A stretch of DNA of 64,000 nucleotides from an uncultured Eubacteriales bacterium. GTDB taxonomy: Bacteria > Bacillota > Clostridia > Oscillospirales > CAG-382. Where the stretch lies: assembly GCA_934444645.1 (NCBI GenBank), contig CAKSCV010000013.1, positions 10,704 through 74,703 of the forward strand, in the 5' to 3' direction. Below, piece by piece: positions 1 to 7,103 of the stretch (positions are counted from its first letter, which is position 1; each line of letters starts with the position of its first letter). The notes under the pieces are model-generated. The model searched no databases. It saw only the letters and a program-made list of their open reading frames with translations, and was not told the DNA's origin. The position numbers and the translations under genes are program-made.

Positions 1-1
1 A

Positions 2-505
2 CACAACCGGCTGCACCATATGTCGGATGTCAAAAACGCCGCCGCGGTCGAGGAGCTTCTCGAACGGCTGCTTGCGGTTTGGCAGAACAAAGCGTATGGG
101 TATGCGGTGCTTGCGCGGTCGATTTTGTATGAAGCGTTGTATTTTTACTTTGCCGATGCGGTCCGCTCCACCGGTTCCGGTGACGATTACCGCAAGATCC
201 TGCCGGCAAAAAGCTTTTTGGACACCAAATATACCGAAGACTGCTCCATCGCGGAGCTTGCCGCCATGTGCCGGCTCAGTCAAACGCATTTCCGGCGGCT
301 GTTTGCACGCCTTTTCGGCTGTTCGCCGGGACATTACCGCTTGCAGAAGCGGCTGCAAAAAGCCAAGGATTTACTTCTTTCGGGCGAATATACCGTAGCT
401 GAAACGGCGCGTGCCGTCGGTTTTGACGATGCCAACTATTTCGGCCGCGTGTTTCGGGCACATTTCGGCTATTCCCCGTCCGAGGCCTTCAAAGAATTCC
501 GATGA
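2..505 (+). CDS. AraC-family transcriptional regulator, C-terminal part (5' end outside window)
   Basis: The reading frame is open from the first bases, so the true start lies upstream of the window; the Met at 20 has no ribosome site and is probably internal. The last ~100 residues hold two helix-turn-helix units typical of the AraC/XylS DNA-binding domain: one around CSIAELAAMCRLSQTHFRRLF, cut here by one residue class only, and a second around VAETARAVGFDDANYFGRVFRAHFG, followed by the usual YSPSEAFKEFR ending. The sensory N-terminal domain is mostly missing, so the ligand cannot be guessed. A strong terminator follows directly, so the gene is transcriptionally separate from the ABC exporter downstream. 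Confidence 0.9.
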   Translation, partial: HNRLHHMSDVKNAAAVEELLERLLAVWQNKAYGYAVLARSILYEALYFYFADAVRSTGSGDDYRKILPAKSFLDTKYTEDCSIAELAAMCRLSQTHFRRLFARLFGCSPGHYRLQKRLQKAKDLLLSGEYTVAETARAVGFDDANYFGRVFRAHFGYSPSEAFKEFR

Positions 506-521
506 TTCGGTCAAATCCGCT

Positions 522-553
522 AAAAATACCGGTGGTTATGCCGGTATTTTTTT
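522..553 (+). terminator. intrinsic terminator after the AraC gene
   Basis: AAAAATACCGG and its complement CCGGTATTTTT enclose an 8-base loop and run into a T tract. It begins 17 bases after the AraC stop codon. Confidence 0.85.
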
Positions 554-566
554 GTCGAAAACACTC

Positions 567-594
567 TTGACAAATCGTGATTTTGGTGTATAAT
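567..594 (+). promoter_or_regulatory. sigma-A promoter of the ABC exporter operon
   Basis: TTGACA at 567-572 and TATAAT at 589-594 are both consensus, with a 16-base spacer. Transcription would begin near 601, directly in front of the palindrome at 606-625. Confidence 0.85.
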
Positions 595-605
595 AATCCC
601 ATGGA

Positions 606-625
606 GTTAGTTAATGCAAACTAAC
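606..625. promoter_or_regulatory. palindrome at the exporter transcription start, probable repressor operator
   Basis: GTTAGTT at 606-612 and AACTAAC at 619-625 form perfect 7-base inverted arms separated by 6 bases. The site lies just downstream of the -10 box, where a bound dimer would block initiation. The size and symmetry suit a TetR- or PadR-type repressor, but no such regulator is encoded nearby in the window. Confidence 0.55.
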
Positions 626-660
626 CGTATGTTTCGGATCCGGAAAGGCTGGTGACATTC

Positions 661-1362
661 ATGGCATATTTGGAGGTTTCCGGTTTAACCAAAAGCTTCG
701 GCGAAGGGAGCGGCAAGGTGGAGGTTTTGCGCGGCGTCTCTATGACGGTGGAAAAAGGCGAGATGTGCACCATTTTAGGCCCGTCCGGCAGCGGAAAATC
801 CACGCTTTTGAATGTTATCGGCGGTCTTGACGGTGCCGACGGCGGGAAAATCCTCATTGACGGCAACAATCTTGTGGGTTTGGATGCGGACGAGCTGTCG
901 GCGTTCCGGCGCGATTATCTCGGTTTTGTCTTTCAGTTTTACAACCTTGTTCCCAACTTAACGGTGCTTGAAAACATCGAGGTCGGCGAATATCTTTCGG
1001 ACGACCCTCTCGATATGGAGGAAATCTTAAGCGTCCTCGGTTTGGAGGAGCTCAAAAACCGCTTTCCGCATGAGCTTTCGGGCGGTCAACAGCAGCGCTG
1101 CTCCATCGGGCGCGCGCTCATCAAAAACCCCAAGCTTCTTCTCTGCGACGAGCCGACCGGTGCGCTCGACTACAAGACCTCCAAGGACATTTTAGCCCTC
1201 ATCGAGCGCATCAATGCCGCCTACAACACTACCATCCTGATGGTCACACACAACGAGACCATCAGTGCCATGACACACAAGACCGTGTATCTCAAGGACG
1301 GTGCCGTAAGCCGCATTGCCGTGACAGAAAAACGCACGCCCGCACGCGAACTGGAATGGTGA
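661..1362 (+). CDS. ABC transporter ATP-binding protein, LolD/MacB/FtsE type
   Basis: This 233-residue ATPase powers the FtsX-like permease encoded 6 bases downstream. Walker A GPSGSGKST, the Q-loop around FVFQFYNLVPNLT, signature LSGGQQQR, Walker B LLLCDEPTGALD and the switch His in MVTHN are all present and intact. The FQFYNLVPNLTVLENIE segment is characteristic of the MacB/LolD/YxdL class, which couples to permeases that move lipids, peptides or antibiotics without a solute tunnel. ATG 661 is preferred over GTG 652, because the GGAAAGG ribosome site at 642-648 is only 3 bases from 652 but 12 from 661. The operon has its own promoter and a palindrome at the start site, suggesting inducible expression, possibly by a cell-envelope stress or drug. 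Confidence 0.93.
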   Translation: MAYLEVSGLTKSFGEGSGKVEVLRGVSMTVEKGEMCTILGPSGSGKSTLLNVIGGLDGADGGKILIDGNNLVGLDADELSAFRRDYLGFVFQFYNLVPNLTVLENIEVGEYLSDDPLDMEEILSVLGLEELKNRFPHELSGGQQQRCSIGRALIKNPKLLLCDEPTGALDYKTSKDILALIERINAAYNTTILMVTHNETISAMTHKTVYLKDGAVSRIAVTEKRTPARELEW

Positions 1363-1368
1363 CGCGTC

Positions 1369-3921
1369 ATGATTCTTAACAGACGCTTATTTCGGGATTT
1401 TCTGGACAATCTGGTGCGCAACCTTGCCATGATCCTCATTGTGGCTCTTTCCATTGCGTTGGTAACGGCCTTATGCACCAACACTGAATGCTTAAACGCT
1501 GTCATTCACAACGAATGGGAGAAATGCAACGTCGAGGACGGCAGCTTTGAAACGTATGTGCCGCTATCCAAGCGGAACATGCTTGACCTTGCGGACTTAG
1601 ACGTAACCATCGAAAAAATGTTTTACACCGATGTGCCGGTAAACGAAGTGTCGGTGTTACGCTTTTTCGTCAACCGCAAAAAAATCGACCTTGCCTTTGT
1701 GGAGTGGGGCCGCACGCCGCAAAACGACAATGAGCTGTTCATGGAAAAGCTGTACGCAAAGAACCACGGCCTTTCGGTGGGCGACACGTTTTATGTTGGC
1801 TCGTATCCGTTTGTCATCTGCGGCATCGGCTGCATTCCCGATTACGGCTATGTCAAGCAAAACACGTCGGATGTAGCGCAGAATGACGAATTTTCGGTGG
1901 TTTTGGTAACCGCAGGCGCGTTTAACGCCGTCAAAGGCTCCAACAAGGTCGTTTACAACTATGCGTATAAGCTCGGTGAGTCCTGTACGGCAAAAGACTT
2001 AAAGAAAAAGTTAGTAAAAATGGATTTCGACCCGAATTCCGTCAAGGACACCTATATTCGCGGTTTGATTGCCGAAGCAGACATGTTAAACAACGAGTTT
2101 AACGCCTTTACCGATGCCGTCCGTTACGGCTCGGAAAGCCTTGCGCGCGGCATTCATGCGGTCGGACGCGCCTATGCCGCCTATGACGGCGAGCGTGCGA
2201 CCAAGGAGTTATATAGCGGTGCGATGTCGCTTTCCAATGCGGCGATTTTATTCAAGGAGCAGTTTGGTGCTTATCTTGCCGAAAACACCAAGGTGGAATT
2301 TGTCAACCTTTCCGGTTTTTCTGAGACTCGGTACAGCATTCGGATAAACGACCCGTTAAACGACTCCAAGCTCGGCAAGCAGGCAGGCCTTGCGGTCGGT
2401 GTGATCCTACTCATGCTGTTAACCTATATGTTAGCCATTTTTGCCGGCGGCACAATCGAAAAGGAACGCGCCATCATCGGAACGTTATATGCGCTCGGCT
2501 ACAGCAAAAAGGAGATTCTGTCGCACTACATGAAAATTCCGCTTGCCATAACGCTTATCGGCTCGCTTGTCGGGCTGTTCGGCGGCTTTGCCTTAGTGGA
2601 TTTTTTGGCGGCTTCGTATGCGGCGATGTATTCATTTCCGGAGCTTGTGCATATTTATCCGTTTTATGTGGAAGCCTATGCTGTCGGAATGCCGCTTACG
2701 CTTGCCTATTTTATCAACCGGCACGTCTTAAAGAAAAAGCTTGACGAAACGCCGCTGCAGATGATGCATGAAAAGGTGACCGGCATCGGCCGCATGAACT
2801 TTGAGCTGCACGGCATGAGCTTTTCGGCAAAATACCGCATCCGCCAGTTCTGCCGTGAGATAAAGGGCAATTTGACACTGTTTGCCGGCGTGATTTTGTC
2901 GGTGCTGCTCATGATGTTTTCGTTCTCCTGCTTCGGCAGCATTTCGTCGTATATCGGCAGCATTGCGGACGATGTGCATTACGAATATCTGTATGTGCTG
3001 CGCAACCCGGTGGAGGATTTGCCAAAAAACGCGGTGGTCGGCTACACGGCCGGCTTCAACGTGGATTACGCCATGACCGGCGGCGAAATGGAGGTGACGC
3101 TTTCGGGCATTGACCGAGGCAATCCATACTTTGACTTTGCCGCAGAATTGTCCGACGAGCCGGGCGAGGTCTATATGTCAAGTGCCGCACGCATCAAATT
3201 CGGCTACAAGGTCGGACAGACGGTGGTGTTTCATGACAGCGCCGCCGACAAGCGGTATGCCTTCAAAATTGCCGGTGAAGTGACCTATGGCAGCGGCTTA
3301 TATTTCTTCATGAACCTTGACGCCATGCGCGAAGCCTTCGGGCTTGACTATTTCGACAAGGATGACCTCAAAAAAGGCGAACGAATGCCGAAAGCGAGCA
3401 ACTTTTACTACAACACGGTCTATTCGGACAAGCCTGTCACCTTCCGGCACAACATGATGGTTTCACAGATCGTCAAAAGCGACCTGCAGCGCGGTGCAAA
3501 CAAGTTTATGACGCTGATGGGCGATATGATCTATATGCTTGTCGGCGTGTCGGTGATCATCTTTGTAGCAGTAATGTACCTTTTGATGAAACTTGAGATC
3601 GACCGCAGCCGCTTTTCGATATCGCTCCTCAAGGCACTCGGCTACAGGGAAAAGACGGTCAACAGCTTTTATTTGTCCGGCTGCTTTTATGTGACGGCCG
3701 CGTCGCTTGTTTTCGGTATGCCGCTCTGCAAATTAGCCGTCAATGTGCTGTATCCGTTTTGCGTGTCCAATGTCAACGGCGGTTTTCCGGCTGTGATTCT
3801 GCCGATGCATTATGTCAGCATCGTGCTTATCGTATTTGCCTGCTTTTTCACAACACGTGCCTTGCTTGCGCGCTATTTGGGCAAGATCCGCCTAAGCGAC
3901 ATTCTGAAGGATCGCGAATAG
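1369..3921 (+). CDS. FtsX/MacB-type ABC transporter permease, 850 residues
   Basis: This is the membrane partner of the upstream ATPase. A transmembrane helix lies at about residues 19-40 and is followed by a large extracytoplasmic domain of roughly 300 residues. A three-helix FtsX core with the motif KERAIIGTLYALGYSKKEIL is near residues 340-450. The whole arrangement then repeats, with a second extracytoplasmic domain and a second core carrying SLLKALGYREKTV. Long permeases with two FtsX cores and large outer domains are common in Firmicutes next to LolD-like ATPases; known roles include peptide or bacteriocin resistance and lipoprotein handling. The substrate cannot be read from the sequence. 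It is cotranscribed with the ATPase. Confidence 0.9.
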   Translation: MILNRRLFRDFLDNLVRNLAMILIVALSIALVTALCTNTECLNAVIHNEWEKCNVEDGSFETYVPLSKRNMLDLADLDVTIEKMFYTDVPVNEVSVLRFFVNRKKIDLAFVEWGRTPQNDNELFMEKLYAKNHGLSVGDTFYVGSYPFVICGIGCIPDYGYVKQNTSDVAQNDEFSVVLVTAGAFNAVKGSNKVVYNYAYKLGESCTAKDLKKKLVKMDFDPNSVKDTYIRGLIAEADMLNNEFNAFTDAVRYGSESLARGIHAVGRAYAAYDGERATKELYSGAMSLSNAAILFKEQFGAYLAENTKVEFVNLSGFSETRYSIRINDPLNDSKLGKQAGLAVGVILLMLLTYMLAIFAGGTIEKERAIIGTLYALGYSKKEILSHYMKIPLAITLIGSLVGLFGGFALVDFLAASYAAMYSFPELVHIYPFYVEAYAVGMPLTLAYFINRHVLKKKLDETPLQMMHEKVTGIGRMNFELHGMSFSAKYRIRQFCREIKGNLTLFAGVILSVLLMMFSFSCFGSISSYIGSIADDVHYEYLYVLRNPVEDLPKNAVVGYTAGFNVDYAMTGGEMEVTLSGIDRGNPYFDFAAELSDEPGEVYMSSAARIKFGYKVGQTVVFHDSAADKRYAFKIAGEVTYGSGLYFFMNLDAMREAFGLDYFDKDDLKKGERMPKASNFYYNTVYSDKPVTFRHNMMVSQIVKSDLQRGANKFMTLMGDMIYMLVGVSVIIFVAVMYLLMKLEIDRSRFSISLLKALGYREKTVNSFYLSGCFYVTAASLVFGMPLCKLAVNVLYPFCVSNVNGGFPAVILPMHYVSIVLIVFACFFTTRALLARYLGKIRLSDILKDRE

Positions 3922-3981
3922 AAAATAACCGCCGGTTTTGCCCGTCGTGACAGGCTTTTGACGCCGTTAATAAAATAATAC

Positions 3982-4010
3982 TTGACAAGATGCACTTGTT
4001 TGCATATAAT
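3982..4010 (+). promoter_or_regulatory. sigma-A promoter of acpP
   Basis: TTGACA at 3982-3987 and TATAAT at 4005-4010, both consensus, are 17 bases apart. The leader to acpP is about 80 bases long. Confidence 0.85.
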
Positions 4011-4096
4011 TATGTGTGGTGAACCGGAAAAACCGCTGTTTTCCTCCGGTTTCGTGACATTATCTATGAATTCCATGCAGAAAAGAGGTTTGACCC

Positions 4097-4324
4097 ATGG
4101 TAGAAACGATCATCGACTTACTTGCCAAGCAGTTCCGTATCGATCCAGCCACAATTGACGCCGACACCAATATTGTCGAGGATCTTGGCGCCGATTCCCT
4201 TGAAATCGTCGATATGCTGATGGCTATCGAAGAGAATTTCGGCATAACGGTTTCCGATGAAGAAGCACTTACGCTCAAAACAGTAAAGGATGTTGCGGAT
4301 TTCATCGAAGAAAAAAAGATGTAA
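4097..4324 (+). CDS. acpP: acyl carrier protein
   Basis: This 75-residue acidic protein carries acyl chains on a phosphopantetheine arm attached to Ser34 in the conserved motif GADSLEIVDML. Length, helix pattern and the VKDVADFIEEKK ending match bacterial fatty-acid ACP. Unusually, it is not beside fab or pls genes: it is monocistronic, with its own promoter and a possible weak terminator, between an ABC exporter and the iscS-iscU pair. It could be the main ACP or a second specialised one; the window does not show which. The start is supported by AAAGAGG about 10 bases upstream. Confidence 0.93.
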   Translation: MVETIIDLLAKQFRIDPATIDADTNIVEDLGADSLEIVDMLMAIEENFGITVSDEEALTLKTVKDVADFIEEKKM

Positions 4325-4356
4325 GTTGAGACAAATGTCCTTCTTCCTTTTTACCA

Positions 4357-4381
4357 ACAGGTATGTGCTGCCTGTATTTTT
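4357..4381 (+). terminator. weak terminator-like hairpin after acpP
   Basis: ACAGG and CCTGT enclose nine bases and are followed by ATTTTT. The stem is only 5 bp, so termination may be partial and some transcripts could reach iscS. Confidence 0.35.
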
Positions 4382-4402
4382 ACAAGTAAAGGTATAAATC
4401 GG

Positions 4403-4439
4403 GAGCATTATGCTGTAAAATAAGGAAGGCGTAATGCTC
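4403..4439. repeat. inverted repeat in the iscS leader
   Basis: GAGCATTA at 4403-4410 and TAATGCTC at 4432-4439 form a perfect 8-base inverted repeat with a 21-base loop, about 110 bases before iscS. It does not resemble a recognisable IscR site. It could be a regulator site, an mRNA hairpin or part of a terminator. No clear -35/-10 pair was found between it and iscS. Confidence 0.4.
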
Positions 4440-4548
4440 TCGGTTTGTTTCGCCGTCACACGCGCACGGCTTTGGCGGTGCGCTTAAATATAAATGCGTG
4501 TCTTATACCAATGCGGCACGCAAGCAAGAAAGGGATTGTTAAAAATCC

Positions 4549-5763
4549 ATGAGTGAAAAACGGTTTGTTTATGCCGACAATGCGGCAACTACCAGCGTTC
4601 ATCCGCGCGTGCTTGCGGAAATGCTGCCGTATCTCGGCGAATTCTACGGAAATCCGTCCAGCTTATATTCCAAAGGCCAGCAGGTTTTCACGCTCTTAGA
4701 GGGTGCGCGTGCGCGCATCGCGGCGATCTTAGGGTGTGAAGCGCGTGAGATCTATTTCACCGGCTGCGGTTCGGAGGGCGACAACTGGGCCATCAAAGGC
4801 GCCGTCGACGCTTATTTGCAAAAAAACAAGGTGTCGACCTGCCACGTCATCACCACCAAGATCGAGCATCATGCCGTTCTCAACACCTGCAAGGCACTCG
4901 AAAAGAAAGGCATTGCCGTGACCTATCTCGACGTCGATCACGACGGCAAGGTGAACCCGGAGGATGTTATTAAGAGCCTGCGCGACGACACCTGTATCGT
5001 CGCTGTCATGTACGCCAACAACGAGATCGGCACCATCGAGCCGATTGCCGAAATCGGTGAAAAAATCAAGGAGTACAACGAAAAGAACAAGAAAAAGGTT
5101 CTGTTCTTTACCGATGCGGTGCAGGCTGTCGGACACGTTCCGATCGATATCAAAACGCTCCATGCGGACATGCTCTCGCTGTCCGGTCACAAGTTCCGTG
5201 CTCCTAAGGGCGTGGGTGCGCTGTATATCAAGAGCGGCGTGGTCATCAAGAGCCTTATCGACGGCGGCGGACAGGAACGCGGCAAGCGCGGCGGCACGGA
5301 AAACGTGGCGTCCATCATGGGCCTTGCCAAGGCACTTGAAATTGCAAGCGAAGAAATGAAGGACGACAATGCACGTCTTGCCATGCTGCGCGATGAGCTT
5401 ATCTACCGTCTGACCACTGAAATTCCGGAGGCACAGCTTACCGGTCATCCGACCAAGCGGCTTCCCGGCACGGCAAGCTTTGTCTTCAAATATATTGAAG
5501 GCGAATCGCTCCTTTTGCTGCTTGATGCAGAAGGAATCTGCGCTTCCACCGGCTCGGCCTGCTCGTCCAAATCGCTCGAACCGTCGCACGTGCTGCTTGC
5601 CATCGGACTTCCGCACGAGATTGCCCACGGCTCGCTGCGTTTGACGCTTTCGCATGAGACCACCAAAGAGGACATCGATTACATCGTCGAAAAGGTAAAA
5701 TACGTCGTACAGACGCTTCGCAACTTCTCGCCGATCTGCCCGAAAGAGTTAAAAGAACATTAA
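4549..5763 (+). CDS. iscS: cysteine desulfurase, IscS/NifS type
   Basis: The enzyme uses PLP to take sulfur from cysteine and pass it as a persulfide to the IscU scaffold encoded 38 bases downstream. The PLP-binding lysine is Lys215 in SGHKFRAPKG. The persulfide cysteine is Cys338 in the flexible CASTGSACSSKS loop, a long-loop arrangement typical of group I IscS/NifS enzymes. The N-terminal YADNAATT and the TEHH-like KIEHHAV motif also fit. Length (404) matches the family. The ribosome site is AGAAAGGGA. The iscS-iscU pair without hscA, hscB or fdx is the compact clostridial ISC arrangement. A second, shorter homologue is encoded at 39690. Confidence 0.95.
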   Translation: MSEKRFVYADNAATTSVHPRVLAEMLPYLGEFYGNPSSLYSKGQQVFTLLEGARARIAAILGCEAREIYFTGCGSEGDNWAIKGAVDAYLQKNKVSTCHVITTKIEHHAVLNTCKALEKKGIAVTYLDVDHDGKVNPEDVIKSLRDDTCIVAVMYANNEIGTIEPIAEIGEKIKEYNEKNKKKVLFFTDAVQAVGHVPIDIKTLHADMLSLSGHKFRAPKGVGALYIKSGVVIKSLIDGGGQERGKRGGTENVASIMGLAKALEIASEEMKDDNARLAMLRDELIYRLTTEIPEAQLTGHPTKRLPGTASFVFKYIEGESLLLLLDAEGICASTGSACSSKSLEPSHVLLAIGLPHEIAHGSLRLTLSHETTKEDIDYIVEKVKYVVQTLRNFSPICPKELKEH

Positions 5764-5801
5764 GCATGTGTTTGCTATCCCAATAAAGGAGGGAGTTTCC
5801 T

Positions 5802-6269
5802 ATGTTATATTCCGCAAAAGTTATGGATCATTTCACCCATCCGCGCAATGTCGGCGAAATGCCGGATGCAACGGCAACCGGTGAAGTCGGCAACGCCAAA
5901 TGCGGCGATATCATGAAGATCTATCTGAAAATCGACGAGAACGACATCATCACCGACGCAAAGTTCGAAACCTTCGGCTGTGCTTCGGCCATTGCCACCT
6001 CGTCCATGGCGACCGAGTTAATCAAGGGGCAGCCGATCTCCAAGGCACTTGAGCTTTCCAACGCCGCCGTTGTGGAGGCGCTCGACGGACTGCCGCCGGC
6101 AAAGATTCACTGTTCGGTACTTGCCGAAGAAGCCGTCAAGGCGGCAATTTTGGATTATTATAAAAAGACCGGCCGCGATACGACCGAGCTTGAAAAAGAA
6201 TGCGGCGGCTGTTGCGCCTGCTGCGGTGCACACGAAGAAGAACACCGTGCCGTTCCGGAGGAGGAATAA
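5802..6269 (+). CDS. iscU: Fe-S cluster scaffold protein IscU/NifU-like, with Cys-rich C-terminal tail
   Basis: The scaffold assembles [2Fe-2S]/[4Fe-4S] clusters using sulfur from the upstream IscS. The three canonical cysteine ligands are visible: Cys34 in NAKCGD, Cys60 in FGCAS and Cys104 in KIHCSV. The usual IscU fold ends near residue 130. This protein then continues with ECGGCCACCG, five cysteines in ten residues, followed by an acidic/His-rich end. Such a tail could bind metal or hold an extra cluster; it is not part of the catalytic core. A GGAGGG ribosome site and position behind iscS indicate one operon. Confidence 0.93.
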   Translation: MLYSAKVMDHFTHPRNVGEMPDATATGEVGNAKCGDIMKIYLKIDENDIITDAKFETFGCASAIATSSMATELIKGQPISKALELSNAAVVEALDGLPPAKIHCSVLAEEAVKAAILDYYKKTGRDTTELEKECGGCCACCGAHEEEHRAVPEEE

Positions 6270-6320
6270 TCTGGGAAGCCGAAAAGCCCGAAAGTTTCGA
6301 CAGTTTAAGGAAGAAAGATT

Positions 6321-6773
6321 ATGAAAAACGTCTATATCGCCAACGACCATGCGGCGGTCGATCTGAAAAACGAGCTGTGTGAGTACATCGAAAGCCTCGG
6401 CTTTCATGTCATCAACCTCGGCACGGATGAAAAGACAAGCGTCAACTATCCGGAATATGCCGAAAAAGCAGCAAAAGCCGTGCTTGCCGACCAATGCTCG
6501 CTCGGCGTATTGATCTGCGGCACAGGCATCGGTATGTCGCTTGCCGCCAACAAGGTGCACGGCATCCGTGCGGCGGCAGTCAGCGAGGTGTACAGCGCGA
6601 AGCTGACGCGTCAGCACAACGACGCCAACATGGTTTGCATCGGTGCGCGCGTCATCGGCCCCGAAACCGCGAAAATGATCGTGGAAGCGTTTCTGACCAC
6701 GCCGTTTGAGGGCGGCAGACATCAGAAGCGTGTGGACATGATCATGGATATCGAAAACCGCGAATCCAAATAG
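6321..6773 (+). CDS. rpiB: ribose-5-phosphate isomerase B (RpiB/LacAB family)
   Basis: The enzyme interconverts ribose-5-phosphate and ribulose-5-phosphate in the pentose phosphate pathway. The N-terminal IANDHAAVDLKNEL, the active-site Cys66 in ICGTGIGMSLAANK and the conserved VSEVYSAKLTRQHNDANMV stretch match RpiB rather than the LacA/LacB galactose-6-phosphate isomerases. Length (150) is typical. It lies 51 bases after iscU and is probably cotranscribed, although the functions are unrelated. A long hairpin follows it. Confidence 0.93.
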   Translation: MKNVYIANDHAAVDLKNELCEYIESLGFHVINLGTDEKTSVNYPEYAEKAAKAVLADQCSLGVLICGTGIGMSLAANKVHGIRAAAVSEVYSAKLTRQHNDANMVCIGARVIGPETAKMIVEAFLTTPFEGGRHQKRVDMIMDIENRESK

Positions 6774-6781
6774 CCCGGCGT

Positions 6782-6814
6782 TTCCGGGAAACGGCGGCAA
6801 GCTGTTTCCCGGAA
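6782..6814 (+). terminator. hairpin after rpiB
   Basis: TTCCGGGAAAC and GTTTCCCGGAA form an 11-bp perfect stem around an 11-base loop, starting 8 bases after the rpiB stop. No T tract follows, so it may protect the 3' end rather than terminate. Confidence 0.55.
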
Positions 6815-6872
6815 GCCTTGCCAAAAACAACAGCCCATTTTTCGACAAAAACAAGTTTTTTGCGAAAACCTC

Positions 6873-6901
6873 TTGACAAGAGCCGCACTTTATGGTAATA
6901 T
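6873..6901 (+). promoter_or_regulatory. promoter of tRNA-Lys
   Basis: TTGACA at 6873-6878 and TAATAT at 6896-6901 with a 17-base spacer, ending 38 bases before the tRNA. Confidence 0.8.
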
Positions 6902-6939
6902 ATTAAGGCTGTGAAACGAATCACACGTTTTTTTCGGTC

Positions 6940-7015
6940 GCCCCTGTAGCTCAGCCGGTAGAGCACATGACTTTTAATCATGGTGTCCGGAGTTCGATTC
7001 TCCGCAGGAGCACCA
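6940..7015 (+). tRNA. tRNA-Lys (anticodon UUU)
   Basis: The cloverleaf is clear: acceptor GCCCCTG, D arm GCTC/GAGC, anticodon stem CATGA/TCATG around CTTTTAA (anticodon TTT), variable loop GTGTC, T arm CGGAG-TTCGATT-CTCCG, and 3' CAGGAGC with encoded ACCA. Lysine is assigned from the UUU anticodon. One oddity is a C3-A70 mismatch in the acceptor stem: position 3 is C where T would pair. It sits between its own promoter and a strong terminator, so it looks like a functional single-gene unit. Confidence 0.93.
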
Positions 7016-7049
7016 AAAAGCCCTTGAACGTTTGTTCAAGGGCTTTTTT
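7016..7049 (+). terminator. terminator of tRNA-Lys
   Basis: AAAAGCCCTTGAAC and GTTCAAGGGCTTTTTT form a long stem ending in six T, immediately after the CCA end. Confidence 0.93.
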
Positions 7050-7069
7050 CTTGTACATAAAAGAAAATA

Positions 7070-7096
7070 CCGGGGTCTTCCGATGTAAGACCCCGG
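7070..7096 (-). terminator. terminator of the GH99-like gene
   Basis: CCGGGGTCTT and AAGACCCCGG form a 10-bp stem with a 7-base loop, 8 bases beyond the stop of the minus-strand gene at 7104. AT-rich flanks on both sides would allow action in either direction. Confidence 0.75.
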
Positions 7097-7103
7097 CAAA
7101 ATT

